From: Actinokineospora auranticolor
GTDB lineage: Bacteria > Actinomycetota > Actinomycetes > Mycobacteriales > Pseudonocardiaceae
Direction of reading: 5' to 3'
Length of the DNA stretch: 64,000 nt
Assembly: GCF_002934265.1 (NCBI RefSeq)
Contig: NZ_PTIX01000017.1
Location: 62,001 to 126,000, forward strand
This document shows positions 24,368-33,147 of this stretch, piece by piece (positions within the stretch are counted from its first letter, which is position 1; every line of letters starts with the position of its first letter). The notes below the pieces were generated by a model, which ran no database searches, had not been told where the DNA came from, and worked only from the letters and a program-made list of their open reading frames with translations. The position numbers were made by a program, and so were the translations under genes.

Positions 24368-25149
24368 GCCGGTTGGGCTTGGGGTAGCGGGGTTCCGGTG
24401 AGGTCCGCGCAGTAGGACAGGAGTTCGTCCTGGAGTTCGGTGGCGTAGACGTCCGGGTGGGGGTCTACTTCCTCCCGGTGGAAGAAGTACCGACCCGTGA
24501 CCCGCGCCGCCGGGTCCGCGCTGGTGGCGAGCCACGTCTGCGTCGTCGCGCCCAGGGTCAGGTCGTCGGGGGCGCCGCGGCCGCCCATCCGGGTGGGCAC
24601 CCAGCCGGGGTTGATCGAGTTGGCGGGGATGTGCGGCCACCGCCGGGACACGGCGTTGGTCAACAGGATCTCGTGGAACTTCGAGTCGCTGTAGGCGGCG
24701 GAGCCGTTCCAGTGGCGTCGGGTCCACTGTAGATCTCCAAGGCTCGTGTCGGCGCCGTGGTGCATGCCGGAGCTGACGTAGACCAGGCGGTCGGGTGGGG
24801 TGATCAACGCGGTCAGCAGGTACGGGGCGATGACGTTGACCGCGAACACGTGCTCCACCCCGTCGACCGTCTCGGCGCGGCGGCGCTCGAGGTGGCCAAG
24901 GGACACGTTGTGGATGACGGCGTCGTGCCTGCCCAGCGCGTTGACCTGGGCCGCGACGTCGCGGGTGGCGGACATGTCGGAGAGGTCGCCGACCACCACG
25001 GCGGACGCGCGCGGTTCGGCGCGGCGGACATCGGACGCCCGGCGGTCGTTGCGGGCGTGCAGCGTCACCTCGTGCCCGTCGTCGAGGAGGTGGCGGGCGG
25101 CCAGCAGGCCCAGCCCGTCGGTCGATCCGGTGATGAAGACCCGTGCCAT
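24364..25149 (-). CDS. Short-chain dehydrogenase/reductase family protein
   Basis: 261 residues, ATG at 25149 with GGAGG 8 nt upstream. Rossmann fold: VFITGSTDGLGLLAARHLL (glycine motif TGxxxGLG), VVVGDLSDMS, HDAVIHNVSLG in the NNAG position, and the catalytic Ser-Tyr-Lys set in LVYVSSGM and AAYSDSKFHE. SINPGWVPTRMGG follows as in classical SDRs. Substrate unknown. It ends inside a CTAG shared with the convergent DUF2510 gene. Confidence 0.88.
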   Translation of the reverse strand: MARVFITGSTDGLGLLAARHLLDDGHEVTLHARNDRRASDVRRAEPRASAVVVGDLSDMSATRDVAAQVNALGRHDAVIHNVSLGHLERRRAETVDGVEHVFAVNVIAPYLLTALITPPDRLVYVSSGMHHGADTSLGDLQWTRRHWNGSAAYSDSKFHEILLTNAVSRRWPHIPANSINPGWVPTRMGGRGAPDDLTLGATTQTWLATSADPAARVTGRYFFHREEVDPHPDVYATELQDELLSYCADLTGTPLPQAQPA

Positions 25150-25198
25150 ACCCGCATCCTCCGCCGACCGGGACCTCGGTGCCAACGCGGGGCGCGTA

Positions 25199-25237
25199 CT
25201 CCTTGAGGTCGACCCCGCCAGGGCCGACCTCAAGGAG
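25199..25237. terminator. Terminator hairpin after the secreted hydrolase gene
   Basis: Perfect 13-bp arms (CTCCTTGAGGTCG and its complement) around a 13-nt loop, just beyond the stop of the minus-strand hydrolase gene and upstream of the SDR start. Confidence 0.65.
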
Positions 25238-25242
25238 CGCGG

Positions 25243-26814
25243 TCAGCGCGCGAGTTTCGCGAGCAGCAGCGGGGGCAGGCCCGCCGACGCCCGAGCCTGG
25301 GGCGTGTCGGGTTCACACGACAGGTCCCGCGACGGCAGCTCGCCCAGCGCCAGGAAGCGGTGGGCCGCGGTGGTCGCGCACGACGGTGTGCTCGGGTCGT
25401 ACGCGCCGTGGTTGCCGGTGTTCACCGACACCATCACCGCCCGCTTCCCCAACGCCGCACGCATCCCCAGCGCACCCTCGTACGGCGTCGCCGGGTCCCG
25501 CCGGGTCTGCAACATCAACACGTTGCGCGGCCCGTGGTCGGTCACCCGCACCGGCGGCTCCACCGGCCCGGGCCAGAACGCGCACGGCCAGATGTTGGCG
25601 CCCATGCCGTCCAGCACCGGGAAGCGGGGACGGTTCCGGTCGACGTCGTGCTGGTAGTGCTCGGCGTCGCGCGGCCACTCCGCGTCGCCGCAGACCACCG
25701 CCAGCAGCACGGCGAGGTTGTTGTCCTGCGGTATCCCCGGGGTCTCCGCGACCGGCCCCAACGGCGGCGGCGGGCCGTTCTGCGCGGCGAACTTCCACCA
25801 ACCGGCGATCTGCGGGAACAGCAGCACGTGGTACTGCGCGGCCCGGTAGATCGCGCGGAAGAGCGCGCCGGTCAGCAGCCTGCCTGTGGGGTGCCGCACG
25901 GGGTTGGCGTCGAGCCGCTTCGCCAGCGCCAGGTAGTTGGCGCGCACCTGTTCCGGGGTGGCGCCGAACCCGAGTTCGGCATCGCGGTCGGCCGCCCACC
26001 GGCCGAAGTCGGGGAACCGCGCTTCGGCGCCGGGGTCCCAGAGCGCCCACTGCCGGTGCCAGACCCGGTTCGGGTCGACGTTGGCGTCGAGGACGATCCG
26101 GTCGACGCGGCCGGGGAACAGCTCGGCGTACACCGCGCCGAGGTAGCTGCCGTAGGAACCGCTGTTGTACGACAACTTCGGCTCACCGAGGGCGATCCGG
26201 AAGCGGTCCATGTCCCGCGCGGTGTTGGCGGTGGTGACGTACCGGACCACCTCGCCGCCCTTGTCGAGGCAGTCACGGGCCAGCGCCCCGGCGAACGCGA
26301 CGTTGCGCTGGATGGAGCCGTCCGGTGCGGGGAACGGGAAGACGAGGTCCGCGGGCAGCTGGCCGATGTCGCCGCCGAGGCGGCGCCCGCAGGTGATCGG
26401 GGTGCTGTACCCGACACCGCGCGGGTCGAAGCTGACCAGGTCGTAGCGGTCGAGTACCTCCTGGGGGTAGAACCGGGCGTAGATGCTCGGCAGGTTCAGA
26501 CTGGCCCCGCCGGGTCCACCCGCGTTGTGGAACAGCACGCCGCGGCGCGTCCCCGGTGTGGCCGAGGCCAGCTTCGACACCGCGATGTCGATCTTCCGGC
26601 CGTGTGGCTCCCGGTAGTCGAGCGGCACCCGCAGCGTGGCGCACCGCAGGCGCGGGTCGATCGGGAACCCGCTCGGGTCGGGCGGACAGCTCCCCCACTC
26701 CAGCCCCGAGCCGACATCCCCCTCCGCGGCGGACGCGGGCACGGCCGTGGCCAGGCCACCCGCGAGGACCACCGCTACAACAGCGCAGAACGCCTTGCGC
26801 AGCCGTGTCGTCAT
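25243..26814 (-). CDS. Secreted alpha/beta hydrolase (tripeptidyl aminopeptidase-like)
   Basis: 523 residues. Signal peptide MTTRLRKAFCAVVAVVLAGG to about PASAA-29. The fold has VLFHNAGGPGGASLNL (oxyanion region), FDPRGVGYSTPITC, the nucleophile in NSGSYGSYLGAVYAELFPG, and a C-terminal TAP-like domain with VLMLQTRRDPATPYEGA (Asp) and VNTGNHGAYDP (His). This is the layout of actinobacterial SlpD/SlpE-type mycelium-associated peptidases. It would trim peptides outside the cell. Followed by a clear terminator. Confidence 0.9.
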   Translation of the reverse strand: MTTRLRKAFCAVVAVVLAGGLATAVPASAAEGDVGSGLEWGSCPPDPSGFPIDPRLRCATLRVPLDYREPHGRKIDIAVSKLASATPGTRRGVLFHNAGGPGGASLNLPSIYARFYPQEVLDRYDLVSFDPRGVGYSTPITCGRRLGGDIGQLPADLVFPFPAPDGSIQRNVAFAGALARDCLDKGGEVVRYVTTANTARDMDRFRIALGEPKLSYNSGSYGSYLGAVYAELFPGRVDRIVLDANVDPNRVWHRQWALWDPGAEARFPDFGRWAADRDAELGFGATPEQVRANYLALAKRLDANPVRHPTGRLLTGALFRAIYRAAQYHVLLFPQIAGWWKFAAQNGPPPPLGPVAETPGIPQDNNLAVLLAVVCGDAEWPRDAEHYQHDVDRNRPRFPVLDGMGANIWPCAFWPGPVEPPVRVTDHGPRNVLMLQTRRDPATPYEGALGMRAALGKRAVMVSVNTGNHGAYDPSTPSCATTAAHRFLALGELPSRDLSCEPDTPQARASAGLPPLLLAKLAR

Positions 26815-26878
26815 GCCGTCGACGGTATGGACTCGACCGAGATTTGCGGCTGCGGCACGGGAAACTTCGTAGTTTGTG

Positions 26879-27667
26879 TCAAACCCAGGTCCGGCCGATT
26901 AAGTCCTCGGTTCGCCGCCGCTCGTAGGGAACCGGTGTCCGCGCCGGGTCGACGAACCACTCGCGGCCCGCGAAGAGGGCGAAGACGGGCAGGGGCAGGC
27001 GGAGCAGGAGGCGCAGCGCCGGGGCCAGGCGGCCCTTGCCGTGGACCACCGACCGGTAGGCCAGCAGGGCGGCGCGCTTCTGGCGGGCGTAGCGGCGGAC
27101 GTCCACGCGGTGGGTGATGGCGGCCGACGGGCTGAAGGTGCCCTCGAGGTCGAAGCGGAACGGGACGCGCAGCGCGCGGAGGACCCGGCCGACCCGGACG
27201 GCCAGGTCGCGCGGCGCGGTGGCCTCCAGCACGGTCGGCACCCCGACCAGCTCGGCCGCGCGCCTGCCGACCTCGTGGACCTTGAGGTGGTCGCGGTGGC
27301 CGTAGCCGCCGTTGGGGTCGTAGCCGATCAGCACCTCGGCGCGCTCCGCCCGCAGGATCGCGGCCAGCCGCTCGGCGGCCGCCTCGGTGTCGGCGCGCGC
27401 GAACCGTGTCCAGCCGGGCGGGTCCGGGTAGAGGAGCGGGCCGTGGCCGCTGTCGGCGTACCCGAGCCGGATGACCCGCTCGACGCCGAGCGCGGCGGCA
27501 CTGGCCTGGAGTTCACCCTGACGTGGCGTCGGACCGTTCGGGTCCATTCCCTGCGTGGCGACGACGATGAGCACCCGGTCGCCCTCGGCGACGGCCCTGG
27601 CGAGCGTGCCGCCGGTCAGGATCACTTCGTCGTCCGGGTGCGCGTGGAACGCGATGACGGTAGCCAT
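26879..27667 (-). CDS. PIG-L (LmbE/MshB-like) N-deacetylase
   Basis: 262 residues, ATG at 27667 with GGGAG upstream. Zinc motif AHPDDE at residues 9-14 and the second zinc His in GYGHRDHLKVHEVG. The family removes acetyl groups from GlcNAc-type sugars; MshB in mycothiol synthesis is the best known actinobacterial member, but other members act on antibiotics or lipids. Length fits. It is divergent from the copper genes, and a CsoR-like operator lies 39 bp upstream of its start, overlapping a TATATA box, so it may be copper-responsive. Confidence 0.88.
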   Translation of the reverse strand: MATVIAFHAHPDDEVILTGGTLARAVAEGDRVLIVVATQGMDPNGPTPRQGELQASAAALGVERVIRLGYADSGHGPLLYPDPPGWTRFARADTEAAAERLAAILRAERAEVLIGYDPNGGYGHRDHLKVHEVGRRAAELVGVPTVLEATAPRDLAVRVGRVLRALRVPFRFDLEGTFSPSAAITHRVDVRRYARQKRAALLAYRSVVHGKGRLAPALRLLLRLPLPVFALFAGREWFVDPARTPVPYERRRTEDLIGRTWV

Positions 27668-27705
27668 CGCCCCATTCTCCCAGTTCCGGCCCGGAAAGGC
27701 TGTAT

Positions 27706-27722
27706 ATACCCCCTATGGGTAT
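27706..27722. promoter_or_regulatory. CsoR-type operator, site 1
   Basis: ATACCC-N5-GGGTAT dyad with a C-rich centre, the kind of site bound by CsoR/RcnR-family repressors. It lies near a TATATA box on the minus strand in front of the PIG-L gene and upstream of the copper operon. Confidence 0.65.
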
Positions 27723-27746
27723 CAGCCAAGTGCGCTCAGCGGGCGG

Positions 27747-27777
27747 TTGCCACTGCCCTACCCCCCTAGGGTATAAA
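27747..27777 (+). promoter_or_regulatory. Promoter of copper accessory-copA operon
   Basis: TTGCCA (27747-27752) and TATAAA (27772-27777) with a 19-bp spacer. The second CsoR-like site fills the spacer, so repressor binding would block RNA polymerase. Confidence 0.5.
27759..27773. promoter_or_regulatory. CsoR-type operator, site 2
   Basis: TACCC-N5-GGGTA dyad with the same geometry as site 1, 52 bp away centre to centre (about five helical turns). It overlaps the -10 of the copper promoter. A csoR gene lies 3.3 kb downstream. Confidence 0.7.
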
Positions 27778-27825
27778 GGTGGCACGGCCCCGGCACGGGC
27801 CGACCGCAGACCTCGAGGAGACGAC

Positions 27826-28779
27826 GTGAAGACCGCAACCAAGGTGTCCGCCTTCGGCCTCGCGCTGGCCGTGGTGTTCGTGGGCGCGTGGGCGGCGGGC
27901 GCGGTGGTCGGCCCGCTCGGGGACGACCCGGCGGAGCACGCGCGGGCCGCCCCACCACCGGAGCACGGCCACGACGCCGCGCCCGCCGGCGACCCGGGCC
28001 ACAACGACGGGCACGACCACAGCCACGCCGCCGCCGACCCGGCGCAGTTGCCCGGCCTGTCCTCCGCCGCGGGCGGCTACCGCCTCGACCTGGGCCGCGG
28101 CACCGTGACGACCGGTGCCACCGAGGACCTCACCTTCCGCGTGCTGGGCCCCGGCGGCGCGCCGGTCACCGCGTTCGACGTCGAGCACGAGAAGCGCCTG
28201 CACCTCGTGCTCGTGCGCCGCGACGGCTCGGGCTTCCAGCACCTGCACCCGGAGATGGCCGCCGACGGCACGTGGCGGCTCCCGCTGACCGTGCCCGCCG
28301 CGGGCAGCTACCGCGTGTTCGCCGACTTCAAGCCAACGGGTGCCGCGAAAACGACCCTGGGCGCGGACATCCAGGCGGCGGGCCGGTTCGACCCGGTCAC
28401 CCACAGTCCTGTTCGGACGTTCACGGTGGACGGGTTCGAGGTCAAGCTGGACGGTGAGCTGATCGCGGGCAAGGCGTCGACGGTCACCTTGACCGTCACC
28501 AAGGACGGTGTGCCGGTCACCGACCTCCAGCCCCACCTCGGCGCCTACGGCCACCTGGTCGCGCTGCGCGCCACCGACCTGGGTTACCTGCACGTGCACC
28601 CGATCGGTGAACCCGGCGACGGCGTCACCAAGGCGGGCCCGCAGATCCGCTTCGCGGTCGAGGTGCCGACGGACGACCGGTACCGGGTGTTCCTCGACTT
28701 CAGGCACAATGACGTGGTCCGGACCGCCGAGTTCACTGTGGACACTCAGGGCGGCGCGCACGGGGAGGGCGGCCGATGA
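27826..28779 (+). CDS. Membrane-anchored His-rich copper-associated protein
   Basis: 317 residues, GTG at 27826 with GAGGAG 5 nt upstream. An N-terminal membrane segment ([19 protein letters not shown]) is followed by a His-rich linker ([20 protein letters not shown]) and two similar beta-rich domains. Each has a His-containing core, GFQHLHPEM in the first and GYLHVHPIG in the second, followed by a matching SYRVFADF or RYRVFLDF strand, so it looks like an internal duplication. It lies between the CsoR operators and copA and overlaps copA by ATGA. Likely an extracytoplasmic copper binder or chaperone; no family name is certain. Confidence 0.75.
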   Translation: MKTATKVSAFGLALAVVFVGAWAAGAVVGPLGDDPAEHARAAPPPEHGHDAAPAGDPGHNDGHDHSHAAADPAQLPGLSSAAGGYRLDLGRGTVTTGATEDLTFRVLGPGGAPVTAFDVEHEKRLHLVLVRRDGSGFQHLHPEMAADGTWRLPLTVPAAGSYRVFADFKPTGAAKTTLGADIQAAGRFDPVTHSPVRTFTVDGFEVKLDGELIAGKASTVTLTVTKDGVPVTDLQPHLGAYGHLVALRATDLGYLHVHPIGEPGDGVTKAGPQIRFAVEVPTDDRYRVFLDFRHNDVVRTAEFTVDTQGGAHGEGGR

Positions 28780-31013
28780 CCGCGACGACAGGAGGTGCGA
28801 CCGTGCGCGAGGTCGAGCTGTCGATCGGCGGCATGACGTGCGCGTCCTGCGCCGCCCGCATCGAGCGCAAGCTCAACAAGGTCGACGGCGTGACGGCCAC
28901 GGTCAACTACGCCACCGAGAAGGCCCGGGTCACGTTCCCGGGTTCGGTCACCGAGCAGGACCTCGTGCGGGTGGTCGAGGCCACCGGGTACACCGCCGAG
29001 CTGCCCGCGCCGCCCGCCCCCGACACCGGGGACACCCCCGAGGTCCCGGACCGCGCGCCGCGGCAGCGCCTGCTCGGCTCGCTGGTGCTGACCGTGCCGG
29101 TCGTGGCGCTGGCCATGGTCCCGACGTGGCAGTTCACCTACTGGCAGTGGCTGTCGCTGGCCCTGGCGAGCCCGGTCGTGGTGTGGGGCGCCTGGCCGTT
29201 CCACCGCGCGGCCTGGGTCAACCTCCGGCACGGCGCGGCGACCATGGACACCCTGGTCTCCCTCGGTGTCGGCGCCGCCTACCTGTGGTCGCTGTACGCC
29301 CTGTTCCTCGGCACGGCCGGGACACCCGGGATGCGGCACGGGTTCACGCTGACCGTCGAGCGCGTGTCCGGAACGGGCAACCTCTACCTGGAGGTCGCCG
29401 CCGGGGTCACCACCTTCCTCCTGGCGGGCCGCTACTTCGAGGCCCGGGCCAAGCGGCGCGCAGGGGCGGCGCTGCGGGCGCTGCTGGAGCTGGGCAGCAA
29501 GGACGTCGCCGTGCGCCGCGACGGCGTCGAGCGGCGGGTCCCGGTCGAGCAGCTGGCCGTCGACGACGAGTTCGTGGTCCGGCCCGGGGAGAAGATCGCC
29601 ACCGACGGTGTCGTGGTCGAGGGCAACTCCGCGGTCGACGCGAGCATGCTGACCGGCGAGTCCGTGCCGGTCGAGGTGCGCGCGGGCGACCAGGTGGTCG
29701 GCGCGACGGTCAACGCGGGCGGCCGCCTGGTCGTGCGGGCGACGCGGGTCGGTTCGGACACGCAGCTGGCGCAGATGGCCCGCCTGGTCGCCGAGGCGCA
29801 GAACGGCAAGGCCGCGGTCCAGCGGCTGGCCGACCGGGTCGCCGGGGTGTTCGTGCCGGTCGTGATCGCCCTGGCCGTCGGCACGCTGGCGTTCTGGCTC
29901 GGCGCGGGCGCGGGCACCGCGACGGCCTACACCGCGGCGGTCGCGGTGCTGATCATCGCCTGCCCGTGCGCGCTCGGCCTGGCGACCCCGACCGCGCTGC
30001 TGGTCGGCACCGGTCGCGGCGCGCAGCTGGGCATCCTGATCAAGGGCCCCGAGGTCCTGGAGTCGACCCGGCGGGTGGACACGGTCGTGCTGGACAAGAC
30101 GGGCACGGTCACCACGGGCCGGATGGCGCTGGCGGCCGTCGAGGCGGTCGGCGACGAGGACGAGGCGCTGCGGATCGCGGGGGCGCTGGAGCACGCGTCG
30201 GAGCACCCGGTCGCGCGGGCCATCAGCCAGGCGGCGACCGAGCGGCTGGGCGCACTGCCGGAGGTGGCGGAGTTCCGCAACGTCGAGGGGCTCGGCGTCG
30301 AGGGGGTCGTCGACGGCCGCGGCGTCGTGGTCGGGCGGGCCAAGCTGCTGGCCGACCGGGCGGTGACCGTGCCGCCGGCGCTGGACGCGGCGCGGCGGGC
30401 GGCCGAGGCGAAGGGCTGGACCGCCGTGCTCCTCGCCTGGGACGGCGAGGCGCGGGCCGTGCTGTCGGTGCGCGACGCGGTCAAGGAGACCTCCGCCGAG
30501 GCGGTGCGCGAGCTGCGCGCGCTCGGGCTGCGGCCGGTGCTGCTGACCGGCGACAACGAGGCCGCGGCGCGCGCGGTGGCCGCCGAGGTGGGCATCGACG
30601 AGGTGATCGCGGAGGTGCTGCCGCGGGAGAAGGTCGAGGTCGTGACCCGGCTCCAGCGGGAGGGCCGGGTGGTGGCCATGGTCGGCGACGGCGTGAACGA
30701 CGCCGCGGCGCTGGCCAGGGCCGACCTCGGGCTGGCCATGGGCACCGGCACGGACGTGGCGATCGAGGCGGGCGACCTGACCCTGGTCCGCGGCGACCTG
30801 CGGGCCGCGGTGGACGCCATCCGGCTCGCCCGCCGCACCCTGGGCACGATCAAGGGCAACCTGTTCTGGGCTTTCGCCTACAACGTCGCCGCGCTGCCAC
30901 TGGCCGCGCTCGGCCTGCTCAACCCGATGATCGCGGGCGCGGCGATGGCCCTGTCGTCGGTATTCGTCGTGTCGAACAGCCTGCGGCTGCGCGGCTTCCG
31001 TTCCTCGATCTGA
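28776..31013 (+). CDS. copA: Copper-translocating P1B-type ATPase
   Basis: 745 residues. One N-terminal heavy-metal domain with [12 protein letters not shown] (Cys22, Cys25), membrane helices, the CPC transport motif at 396-398 ([11 protein letters not shown]), the phosphorylated Asp440 in DKTGTVTTG, the HP motif in ASEHPVARA and [16 protein letters not shown]. The CPC motif and one CxxC domain indicate a Cu(I) exporter. A GTG at 28803 with GGAGG 7 nt upstream is an alternative start that removes nine residues. Controlled with the upstream accessory gene by CsoR-like sites; csoR converges from the other side. Confidence 0.95.
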   Translation: MTATTGGATVREVELSIGGMTCASCAARIERKLNKVDGVTATVNYATEKARVTFPGSVTEQDLVRVVEATGYTAELPAPPAPDTGDTPEVPDRAPRQRLLGSLVLTVPVVALAMVPTWQFTYWQWLSLALASPVVVWGAWPFHRAAWVNLRHGAATMDTLVSLGVGAAYLWSLYALFLGTAGTPGMRHGFTLTVERVSGTGNLYLEVAAGVTTFLLAGRYFEARAKRRAGAALRALLELGSKDVAVRRDGVERRVPVEQLAVDDEFVVRPGEKIATDGVVVEGNSAVDASMLTGESVPVEVRAGDQVVGATVNAGGRLVVRATRVGSDTQLAQMARLVAEAQNGKAAVQRLADRVAGVFVPVVIALAVGTLAFWLGAGAGTATAYTAAVAVLIIACPCALGLATPTALLVGTGRGAQLGILIKGPEVLESTRRVDTVVLDKTGTVTTGRMALAAVEAVGDEDEALRIAGALEHASEHPVARAISQAATERLGALPEVAEFRNVEGLGVEGVVDGRGVVVGRAKLLADRAVTVPPALDAARRAAEAKGWTAVLLAWDGEARAVLSVRDAVKETSAEAVRELRALGLRPVLLTGDNEAAARAVAAEVGIDEVIAEVLPREKVEVVTRLQREGRVVAMVGDGVNDAAALARADLGLAMGTGTDVAIEAGDLTLVRGDLRAAVDAIRLARRTLGTIKGNLFWAFAYNVAALPLAALGLLNPMIAGAAMALSSVFVVSNSLRLRGFRSSI

Positions 31014-31045
31014 TCCGCCGACCGATTCGGCGAAAGGGCGGAAAG

Positions 31046-31090
31046 GGGAAAGCGCGGGAGCACCGGTGAAATCGGTCCCGCGCCTTTCCC
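31046..31090. terminator. Shared terminator of copA and csoR
   Basis: Arms of 14 and 15 nt (GGGAAAGCGCGGGA and its complement with one bulged base) between the convergent copA and csoR genes. Confidence 0.6.
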
Positions 31091-31094
31091 GGTT

Positions 31095-31376
31095 TCAGGA
31101 ACGGACCAGGCGGGCGATGGCGTCGGTGGCCTCGCGGATTTTGTCCGGTGCCGACTCCGCGCCGTCGGTGATCGCGGACGCCACGCAGTGCTTGAGGTGT
31201 TCGTCCAGCAGGCCGATGGCCACCGCCTGCAGCGCCTTGGTGGCGGCGGAGATCTGGGTCAGCACGTCGATGCAGTACTCGTCGTTCTCCACCATCCGGT
31301 GCAGACCCCTGACCTGGCCCTCGATCCGCCTCAGGCGCTTGAGGTATGCCTCTTTGTCGTCGGTGTAGCCGCGCAT
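31095..31376 (-). CDS. csoR: CsoR-family copper-sensing repressor
   Basis: 93 residues. The all-helical CsoR pattern is clear: RLRRIEGQVRGLHRMVENDEYC, LTQISAATKALQAVA and DEHLKHCV. The Cu(I) ligands are all present as Cys35, His60 and Cys64. Copper binding would release the repressor from the two dyads upstream of the accessory-copA operon. Copper CsoR proteins carry this Cys-His-Cys set, unlike nickel (RcnR) or formaldehyde (FrmR) relatives. Downstream neighbour of copA in convergent orientation. Confidence 0.93.
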   Translation of the reverse strand: MRGYTDDKEAYLKRLRRIEGQVRGLHRMVENDEYCIDVLTQISAATKALQAVAIGLLDEHLKHCVASAITDGAESAPDKIREATDAIARLVRS

Positions 31377-31487
31377 CGCGTTCCACGCCTCTCTTGTCAC
31401 ACCCCGCCGCCTGGTCCTCCCAGCATAGAGCGCGGCGGCGGGGGTTCCCACGGCCTCGCGCGGGGTTCGGGACATTAAGGTGTTCGC

Positions 31488-32192
31488 ATGACTGGCACGC
31501 CCTCTTCCGACTGGTTGGCACCGCTGTCCGCGGACTCGGTGGCGCTTGGGCGGGCCAGCACCGCGCAGCGGGTCGCGGACATCCTGCGGACGCGGGTGCT
31601 CGAGGGCGATCTGCGGCCCGGGCTCCGCCTTTCCGAGGAACTGATCGGCCAAGCGCTCGGTGTCTCCCGGAACACGCTGCGCGAGGCGTTCCGGTTGCTG
31701 ACCCACGAGCGGTTGCTGGTGCACGAGCACAGCCGGGGCGTGTTCGTGCGCACCCCGGACACCGCCGACGTCGTCGACCTCTACGCCGCCCGCCGGATCA
31801 TCGAGGGCGGCGCGCTCGCCCGCTGGCCGTCGGCCGACGACGCCGCGCGGGAACGGGTCCGGGCGGCGGTGCGCTACCAGCGCGAGGCCGCCGAGGCGCA
31901 GCGGTGGGACGACGTGGCCACCGGCAACATCGCCTTCCACCAGGCGGTCACCGGTCTGGCGGGCAGCGCGCGGCTGGACGAGGAGGTCCGGCGGCTGCTG
32001 GCCGAGCTGCGGCTGATGTTCCACCACATGGGCGACCCGCGCGAGTTCCACGAGGACTACGTCCGGCTCAACCGGGAGATCCTGGCCCTGCTGGAGGCCG
32101 GGGAGGTGGCCGCCGCCGGGGACCGGCTGGCCGCGTACTTCGGCGTCGCGGAGCGGCACCTGGTCTCCCGCATGCGGGAGTCGGGCGCGTGA
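31488..32192 (+). CDS. GntR-family regulator with FCD domain
   Basis: 234 residues. Winged helix in residues 22-85 (AQRVADILRTRVLEGDLRPG, LSEELIGQALGVSRNTLREAF, VFVRTPDTADVVDLY). The C-terminal FCD domain has ARRIIEGGALA and NIAFHQAVTGLAGS, with further His residues (MFHHMG, FHEDYV) that could form its metal site. FCD regulators sense small acids. Divergent from csoR; no catabolic operon is adjacent, so the target is unknown. Confidence 0.9.
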   Translation: MTGTPSSDWLAPLSADSVALGRASTAQRVADILRTRVLEGDLRPGLRLSEELIGQALGVSRNTLREAFRLLTHERLLVHEHSRGVFVRTPDTADVVDLYAARRIIEGGALARWPSADDAARERVRAAVRYQREAAEAQRWDDVATGNIAFHQAVTGLAGSARLDEEVRRLLAELRLMFHHMGDPREFHEDYVRLNREILALLEAGEVAAAGDRLAAYFGVAERHLVSRMRESGA

Positions 32193-32210
32193 GGTGGGCG
32201 GCAGTTCCGG

Positions 32211-32241
32211 CCTTGCCTTGACGCGCGGGGCAAGGTTTACC
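32211..32241 (+). promoter_or_regulatory. Self-regulated MerR-type promoter
   Basis: Dyad CCTTGCC-N11-GGCAAGG (32211-32235) overlaps the -35 (TTGCCT, 32213-32218) and spacer of a promoter whose -10-like TTTACC lies at 32236-32241, 9 nt upstream of the merR start. This is the usual place for a MerR-family operator. Confidence 0.5.
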
Positions 32242-32249
32242 GTTCGGGC

Positions 32250-32678
32250 ATGCGCATCAGCGAGCTGGCCGAGCGGACCGGGACCACGCCCCGGGCGCTG
32301 CGCTTCTACGAGTCGCGCGGCCTGATCGACGCCCCGCGCGCGGTCAACGGCTACCGCGACTACGGCGAGGCCGAGCTGCGGCAGGTCAGCGAGATCGTCG
32401 CGCTGCAGGCCGCGGGCCTGAGCCTGGACGAGACCCGGCCGTTCGTCGAGTGCCTGCGCTCCGGCCACGACCGCGGCGACGCGTGCGCCGACTCGGTCGA
32501 GGTCTACCGGCGCAAGCTCGCCGAGGTCGACGAGTGCCTGGCCCGGCTCGACGAGGTGCGCGCCGACCTGCTGGCCAAGCTCGCCCGCGCGCTGGCCAGG
32601 CAACCCGGTACCTGCGGCGTCGACGGCGCCGCGGACACCGTCACCGAGCGAACCCCCAGGAGTGGCAGCGATGGCTGA
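32250..32678 (+). CDS. MerR-family regulator
   Basis: 142 residues. MRISELAERTGTTPRALRFYESRGLI and VNGYRDYGEAELRQV are the winged helix; a dimer helix follows (YRRKLAEVDECLARLDEVRADLL). Cys residues in VECLRSG, DACAD and DECLA could sense redox or metal, but they do not form a classic MerR, CueR or SoxR set. The next gene is a thioredoxin that overlaps its end by 8 nt, so the regulator probably controls thiol redox. A matching dyad sits in its promoter. Confidence 0.9.
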   Translation: MRISELAERTGTTPRALRFYESRGLIDAPRAVNGYRDYGEAELRQVSEIVALQAAGLSLDETRPFVECLRSGHDRGDACADSVEVYRRKLAEVDECLARLDEVRADLLAKLARALARQPGTCGVDGAADTVTERTPRSGSDG

Positions 32679-33015
32679 GTTGACCGTGGTGACCGACGAG
32701 ACGTTCGCGCGGGAGGTGCTGGCCTCGGACATCCCGGTGCTGGTGGACTTCTGGGCGCAGTGGTGCCCGCCGTGCCACATGATCACACCGGTGCTGGCCC
32801 AGCTCGCCGACGAGCTGGCGGGTCGGCTGCGGATCGTCAAGATCAACAATGACCAGAACCCGGTGACCGGCCGGGACTACCAGGTGATGTCGCTGCCGAC
32901 CCTGCTCGTCTTCCACAACGGCCTGCCGGTGCGCTCCTTCGTCGGCGCCCGCCCCAAGGCCAAGCTCCTCGGCGAGCTCACCGGGGTCCTCGACGACCTC
33001 GCGCTCCCCGCCTGA
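32671..33015 (+). CDS. Thioredoxin with WCPPC active site
   Basis: 114 residues, ATG at 32671 with CAGGAG 8 nt upstream, inside the end of merR. The fold is complete: VLVDFWAQWCPPCHMITPVL (active Cys32 and Cys35), RIVKINNDQNPVTGRDYQV, and the cis-proline in MSLPTLLVFHNG. The active site has Pro-Pro rather than Gly-Pro between the cysteines, which tends to change redox potential and partner choice; such variants are seen in some thioredoxin-like proteins. Coupled to merR. Confidence 0.92.
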   Translation: MAELTVVTDETFAREVLASDIPVLVDFWAQWCPPCHMITPVLAQLADELAGRLRIVKINNDQNPVTGRDYQVMSLPTLLVFHNGLPVRSFVGARPKAKLLGELTGVLDDLALPA

Positions 33016-33023
33016 GGACCGCC

Positions 33024-33044
33024 GCCGCCACGGTCCGTGGCGGC
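33024..33044 (+). terminator. Terminator after merR-thioredoxin
   Basis: GCCGCCAC-GGTCC-GTGGCGGC: perfect 8-bp stem, 9 nt beyond the thioredoxin stop. Confidence 0.6.
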
Positions 33045-33109
33045 GCGGTGTCCACTTGCGACCGTACGGGCAACCGGTCCACACGTGCGGGTGATCCACC
33101 ACCGCTCAA

Positions 33110-33125
33110 TCGAACACAAGTTCGA
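33110..33125. promoter_or_regulatory. LexA (SOS) box
   Basis: TCGAACACAAGTTCGA, a perfect match to the actinobacterial/mycobacterial SOS consensus TCGAAC-N4-GTTCGA. It lies 22 bp upstream of the next start codon. Confidence 0.8.
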
Positions 33126-33147
33126 ATGACGGGCTATGGTTCGGGGC

